Positions 63,101 to 64,000 of a DNA stretch of 64,000 bases are shown piece after piece. A program made the position numbers and the translations under genes. This stretch comes from Gammaproteobacteria bacterium. Its GTDB lineage: Bacteria; Pseudomonadota; Gammaproteobacteria; Steroidobacterales; GCA-2729495. The stretch's first letter is position 1; every line of letters starts with the position of its first letter. Location of the stretch: positions 58,170 through 122,169 of the forward strand of contig JASLMV010000001.1 in assembly GCA_030746435.1 (NCBI GenBank). Reading direction: 5' to 3'. The notes under the pieces are model-generated. The model was given only the letters and a program-made list of their open reading frames with translations. It made no database searches and was not told the DNA's origin.

Positions 63101-64000
63101 GCCTTCCATGAACTCGAGGTCACACCGCTCGACTTCGAACTCGGCAGTTCCAAGTTCGATTTATCGCTCTTCATGGTGGAGTTTCCCGAAGGCCTGACTG
63201 CGTCGATCGAGTACAACACCGACCTCTTCGATGCCGCGACCATTGAACGCCTGTTACAACATTTCGAAACACTGCTGCGTGCGATTATTGCCAACCCTGC
63301 ACAACCGATTACCCAGTTGCCGCTACTGACTAGCGCCGAACGAAAGCTTGTAATCAGGGACTTCAATGCGACACACCTGGCTACGCAGACTATCAGCGTG
63401 CATGGGCTTGTAGAACAGCAGGCCGAACGGACACCGGATTCTCCAGCGCTCTGCTTCGGTGAAGCGTCACTGACTTACCGCGAACTGAACGAACGCGCCA
63501 ACCGTCTTGCACGACACCTGGCAGCTAACGGGGCAGTTCCCGGAACGCTGGTCGGCATATGCGCCGGGCGCGGTATTGACACGGCCGTCAGTGTGCTCGC
63601 CGTACTCAAATCGGGCACCGCCTACGTGCCGATCGACCCGAATTACCCGGGCGAGCGCGTGCAGTACATGCTGGAAGATTCGCAGGCACCGGTATTGATC
63701 ACCGAATCGGGGCTGGCCGCAACGCTGCCCGAACACAAAGCTACAACGGTATGCATCGATCAGTTCGACTGGACATCGGGTGATGCCGCGAACCCGGGTG
63801 AACTCGGCGGCGAGTCCGTTTATGCGATCTACACCTCGGGTTCCACAGGTCGTCCCAAAGGCGTCGAGCTGACCCATGCCGGGTTGTCTAACCTGATCCA
63901 GTGGCAGAACTGCCAGCGCGGACTCGACAGCCCTGCGCGTACCCTGCAGTTCGCGTCTTTGAGTTTCGATGTCAGCTTCCAGGAACTGTTTACGACCTGG
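51176..64000 (+). CDS. NRPS gene 4: docking-C-A(Ser)-T-C-A(Gly)-T-C-A(Ala/Gly)-NMT-T-C-A(Pro-like)... (3' end off window)
   Basis: At least 4275 codons stay open from the ATG at 51176 to the edge. Docking domain 1-55 (LLALLNKQGITLFVDGGDL). Module 1: C (HHIVSDGWS near 203), A (FTSGSTGRPKG near 672; code D-V-W-H-I-S-L-I-D-K, Ser), T near 1061. Module 2: C (HHIVSDAWS near 1248), A (YTSGSTGNPKG near 1721; D-I-L-Q-L-G-M-I-W-K, Gly), T near 2105. Module 3: C (HHIVFDAWS near 2291), A (YTSGSTGLPKG near 2769; D-L-Y-N-N-A-L-T-Y-K, Ala/Gly-like), inserted N-methyltransferase (RRVLEIGSGTGLIAAQ near 3135), T near 3555. Module 4: C (HHIVSDGWS near 3744), A (YTSGSTGRPKG near 4216; D-V-Q), cut off. There are no epimerase domains. 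The codes are read by eye against remembered consensus. Confidence 0.95.
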   Translation, partial: MTAVELLALLNKQGITLFVDGGDLRISAPKGSLTDELVAGLRTHKAELIELLAGTAADSDSSPKPAGITPASAAPVLSFAQERLWFLDQLDPGSALYNIPTALRLQGAVNRAALQEAVNRLVQRHASLRTVFSLAGREAVIDVRGELELPVIHTDMVNLSGAALDTELRRLSNEPFDLAAGPLLRVHLLSAGARDHILLIVMHHIVSDGWSLGIFMRELAALYAGDALPPLPVQYSDYAAWQRATLSGVELERELGYWREQLTGSPAVLELPADRPRPAKPSQQGAWAHELFPVALLKSLEQLARDGGQTLYMVLLAAFKVLLYRHTRQDDIVVGTPVAGRQYTETEGLIGLFVNSVIIRSRLDDEMTFREFLQLVQDSSLDALEHQALPFEKLVEELQPDRDQSYAPLFQVMFNLQSREQELVPFSGLEVSPVVVEPGTAKFDLNVLMEDRDDGLAAWFEYSTDLYDRPTIERMLGQFRKLLEAIAARPDTKLAALPLLDSAERERVLTDWNQTGVDYPKNLTLIDLFEAQVAKTPDAIAVSCGAENLSYAQLNARANQLGYHLGDLGIGPEDLVGVCTERSLEMVIALYGILKAGAAYVPLDPEYPQQRLAHMLEDARISVLLSQSHLSATLPENSARVINLDTGLDTAALAKCATGNPAAIASARDAAYVIFTSGSTGRPKGVLNEHRGICNRLLWMQDEYGLTADDRVLQKTPFSFDVSVWEFFWPLITGARLIVAEPGGHRDTAYLAQLIQDQQITTLHFVPSMLASFLQAPAAGECTSVKRVICSGEALSADLQERLFDTLPAELHNLYGPTEAAIDVTYWACDRDQPRSTVPIGRPVANTQIYIVDSQGQPTPVGVPGELWIGGVQVARGYVNQPELTSEKFIVNPFSAKAGERVYRTGDLARFSADGVIEFLGRIDFQVKLRGFRIELGEIEAELQRCDSVEQSVVLLREDSPGDQRLAAYITGDFDTEALRSALTARLPDYMVPAAFVSIDTLPLTPNGKLDRGALPAPDWGATSDTEYLAPRTPVEEALAEIWQALLGVQQVGVYDDFFRLGGHSLLATRLVARIRDTLNKDLPLRSLFDTPTVAGLASYLESAAGTELTPIGKRVTQGTAPLSASQQRLWILDQMEPGNPVYNIPWAARLAGQPDTGALQAAIDSLLARHESLRTCFVVEGEGPAQKICAELDVKLQQHSLPDAGRDEILSELTRLSQHPFALDRGPLLRVNLLKLKPDEHILHIVVHHIVSDAWSTGVLLRDLASLYNAALAEKEAALPELPVQFPDYAEWQAGRFDDADILASIDYWKQQLAGAPAVLDLPTDRPRPAIQTYSGAWHKLRLPADLSNRIRELAGDNSATLYMVLLAAFQLLLNRYSGQTDIVVGSPIAGRLQHELENLIGFFINTLALRADLDGNPKFTELLEQVKETALDAYGNQELPFERLVEELQPVRDTSYAPVFQVMFILQNAPAIFPAFDALECRQELFEFGTAKLDLTLSMEEQDGELVAYFEYNTDLFDAGSIERMAVHFAALLEGIVAQPDKAIGEYELLTAAERQTLVSDWNRTEVSYDRNATLHSLFEQRATETGEAIAVECDTEKLSYAELDARANRLAHRLIEAGAGKDLPVALCVERSPDMLVALLGILKSGSAYVPLDPGFPPDRLRYMLEDSGAKVLVTESGRTGLNEGLDVQTICLDVADPDAARPTSTPSVPADGSQLAYIIYTSGSTGNPKGVAIEHGAAVNFLLSMIAEPGISESERLLAVTTLSFDISVLELFGPLLTGGTVVLASRPVAADGFALARLLEQGDISMMQATPATWRMLLQTGWRGMQGLKILCGGEALDIELARQLAGCGGELWNMYGPTETTIWSTCSRPSAEDTIVTVGTPIANTRCYILDAQRNPVPAGVAGELFIGGDGVARGYLNRAELNAEKFIADPFAGNGARMYSTGDLARYLADGRIEVLGRTDFQVKLRGFRIELGEIEAALAELEQVSQCVTMLREDKPGDQRLVAYFTMTGTSEPGAEELRTHLRNALPEYMIPAAFMRLGEFPLTPNGKVDRKQLPAPEWTAVQEYVAPRNDTEAELATIWAEILEVEQVGMYDDFFMLGGHSLLATRLISRILDTLGIELPLMALFNRRTVAGLAEELSALRGGVAAAAIPHQPRDGDLPLSFAQQRLWFLDELSPGDPMYNIPWVMSLHGEPNRDALQGALDQVIARHESLRTIFPNNEGEPQQIILQQLYVAIREEDLRGATDDAVQERITELAQERMSLANGPLIYVTLLRTGDDDYLLTLIVHHIVFDAWSHGVLLKEMSAYYNAALRKEKVELAPLEVEFADYAVWQRDWFGSDDFKHQLTYWKNQLGDAPTTLELPTDHPRPPVQTSNGANISRMLSADLRDGINALTEAEGCSLFMTLLAAFNVLMSRYSGQDDLLVGTPISGRKRTELEKIVGFFLHTLVIRADLEGNPGFREFLGRTRQTVLEAFAHQEMPFETLVEALDPERDTSRHPLFQVHFVLQHVDIDWEMFDGLSAGPVEFEFGTAKFDIMFFVFDTNDSLSVRLEYNTDLFETETIERMIDHFETLLTGIIESPDRSIGELPLLPQEECRKLLVDWNQTGFDYPAGGTMHGYFERQVNKQPDAIAMLADGTDYSYRELNRRANKLAAELQKLGVGPEILVAVCSERCAELVTSLFAVQKAGGAYVPVDPDYPPQRVAHMLTDSEAPVLLTQTSLLDRMPEHSAQVICLDTFDWDTDATHDANPVSGVGPDNLGYTIYTSGSTGLPKGVEIEHGNAVALIEWAGQVFAPAEFEGVLASTSVCFDLSVYEIFCPLGLGGRIILVKDALALPELDDSANITLINTVPSAMAELVRIKGVPDTVKTVNLAGEPLSTALVNSIYEPGTVERVNDLYGPSEDTTYSTWTLRKANALPSIGRPVYNTQAYLLDRFGEPVPTGVPGELYLGGEGVTRGYRNRPELTASRYLADPFSGEPGARMYRTGDQVRYRSGGEIEFIGRLDHQVKLRGFRIELGEIETALASHSAVENTVVMAREDREGDKRLVAYIVASTEGLEGEELEQWESEQVSQWQDLWQDAYSQSGDIEDLAYDFRGWNSSYSGDAIPAEEMHAWLNDTRDRILELKPRRVLEIGSGTGLIAAQVVPEVDDYTATDFSDASIAALEKLRDSQVKYACLQTARGAADEISTLGNGNYDTIILNSVAQYFPDIDYLRNFVKKAATRLPDGGHIFLGDLRSMPLLEAYHTSVQLFQAEHDLPLRDLAENIRQRTEQEEELLVDPAFFIALQKDMPEICGVRFELKRSRFRNELTRFRYDVVLLVNTGLPRQPEPQHLDWNSAGLTLDILSGQLAAPDAADLLITGIPDARLAPAKYALEKLEFAAEGSAGELRAAEPANAVEPEDLFLLAEQHGLDVQICGVLPGEITALYRQAGRGFDGALMHAPRPVPWRDYGNDPLQGRLQRSLVPILRERLIEEVPEYMVPSAFVILDAFPLTPNGKVNRKALPAPERKRSEQEIYVAPRTETEEQLVAIWSDVLGVKQIGVHDDFFALGGHSLLATQLISRIRDSLNTELPLLALFNHPTVAGLAVEITGDEAAVASAIIQPVDRGDTIPLSFAQQRLWFLDQLEGVSSTYNVPLALALDGPLNIDALQATVDTLVARHESLRTSFATTQGVAMQVISDELHVPVDVVDLKDANDAEVQVRLEELAQTPFNLSRDALLRVHVLQSGKDRQILLLVMHHIVSDGWSLGILARELAALYAGHCGGMAAELPDLPDLPIQYADFAIWQRGWLAGEELRRQLSYWEEQLDDAPALLALPTDRPRQSVQTFNGAHINLTLSRELGDRIRELAGAEDATLFMTLLAAFNTLLARYTGTDDIVVGTPIAGRNRTEIEGLVGFFVNTLAMRTDMSGDPDFIEVLRRVRRTALGAYAHQEIPFEKLVEELQPDRDTSHPPLFQVLFVLQENLSDHIAFHELEVTPLDFELGSSKFDLSLFMVEFPEGLTASIEYNTDLFDAATIERLLQHFETLLRAIIANPAQPITQLPLLTSAERKLVIRDFNATHLATQTISVHGLVEQQAERTPDSPALCFGEASLTYRELNERANRLARHLAANGAVPGTLVGICAGRGIDTAVSVLAVLKSGTAYVPIDPNYPGERVQYMLEDSQAPVLITESGLAATLPEHKATTVCIDQFDWTSGDAANPGELGGESVYAIYTSGSTGRPKGVELTHAGLSNLIQWQNCQRGLDSPARTLQFASLSFDVSFQELFTTW

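Noticed and set aside
51176-64000. Separate NRPS genes within the last 12.8 kb
   Set aside because: Frame checks at 52.7, 55.0, 57.7, 60.5 and 63.9 kb all read the same uninterrupted frame, so it is one gene cut by the window edge.
37072-64000. Epimerase, thioesterase or dual C/E domains
   Set aside because: Each T domain is followed directly by a C or Cy domain, by the Ox domain or by the protein end; no E or TE motifs were seen.

Overview
This window looks like chromosomal DNA of a GC-rich gammaproteobacterium. The evidence is a tRNA-Arg(ACG) with encoded CCA, REP-type GTAGGAGCGGC palindromes, a CPXCG cysteine-rich small protein, FdhD/MoaA/MoeA/MoaB genes, and mostly tight ATGA-coupled operons. 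I cannot name the genus. The left 36 kb is a mosaic of short metabolic operons. The right 27 kb is a large non-ribosomal peptide synthetase (NRPS) locus that runs off the right edge.

Layout. 0-2.7 kb (minus): a Tat/lipoprotein SnoaL/limonene-epoxide-hydrolase-like protein, a VAO-type flavoprotein and a DUF1838 protein. 2.7-3.3 kb (plus): a metallo-beta-lactamase-fold hydrolase. 3.3-7.8 kb (minus): four coupled genes (flippase-like membrane protein, HAD-UbiA fusion, DprE1-like oxidase, DprE2-like reductase) resembling the mycobacterial decaprenyl-phospho-arabinose route. 7.9-11.8 kb (minus): acyl-CoA ligase, GlcD-type dehydrogenase, FdhD. 11.9-17.5 kb: molybdenum-cofactor genes moaA, xdhC-type, moeA and moaB with a quinone oxidoreductase and a CBS protein. 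17.5-19 kb: glyoxalase II, CPXCG protein, membrane protein.

18.97-19.77 kb is a non-coding block holding an intact tRNA-Arg between two tRNA-like remnants, packed with small hairpins that almost all carry GNA triloops. Related modules recur at 24.1-24.4 kb. Between and after these are an LLM-class oxidoreductase, an FG-GAP/ASPIC protein, a sterol-desaturase-family protein, an SDR with a lipoprotein signal, an isochorismatase-like amidase with two sister polysaccharide-deacetylase-fold proteins, a TauD-type dioxygenase, a cold-shock protein, a LuxR-type regulator, a glycosyltransferase, a methyltransferase, a DUF4091-LamG protein and a prolyl-4-hydroxylase-like oxygenase.

37.07-64 kb (plus): four collinear NRPS genes. 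Gene 1 is A-T-Cy-A(Cys)-T-Ox and should build a thiazole on an unusual starter. Gene 2 is C-A(Gly)-NMT-T. Gene 3 is C-A(Pro-like)-T. Gene 4 is C-A(Ser)-T-C-A(Gly)-T-C-A(Ala/Gly-like)-NMT-T-C-A(Pro-like), cut by the window edge after 4275 open codons. Genes 2, 3 and 4 begin with TubC-type docking domains, and genes 1, 2 and 3 end in similar acidic tails (EEGEL, EEIEI, EEFRI). That supports the order 1-2-3-4. The inferred backbone is starter-thiazole-sarcosine-(Pro)-Ser-Gly-N-methyl(Ala/Gly)-(Pro)-. No thioesterase, epimerase, MbtH protein or exporter is visible here, so the cluster continues to the right.
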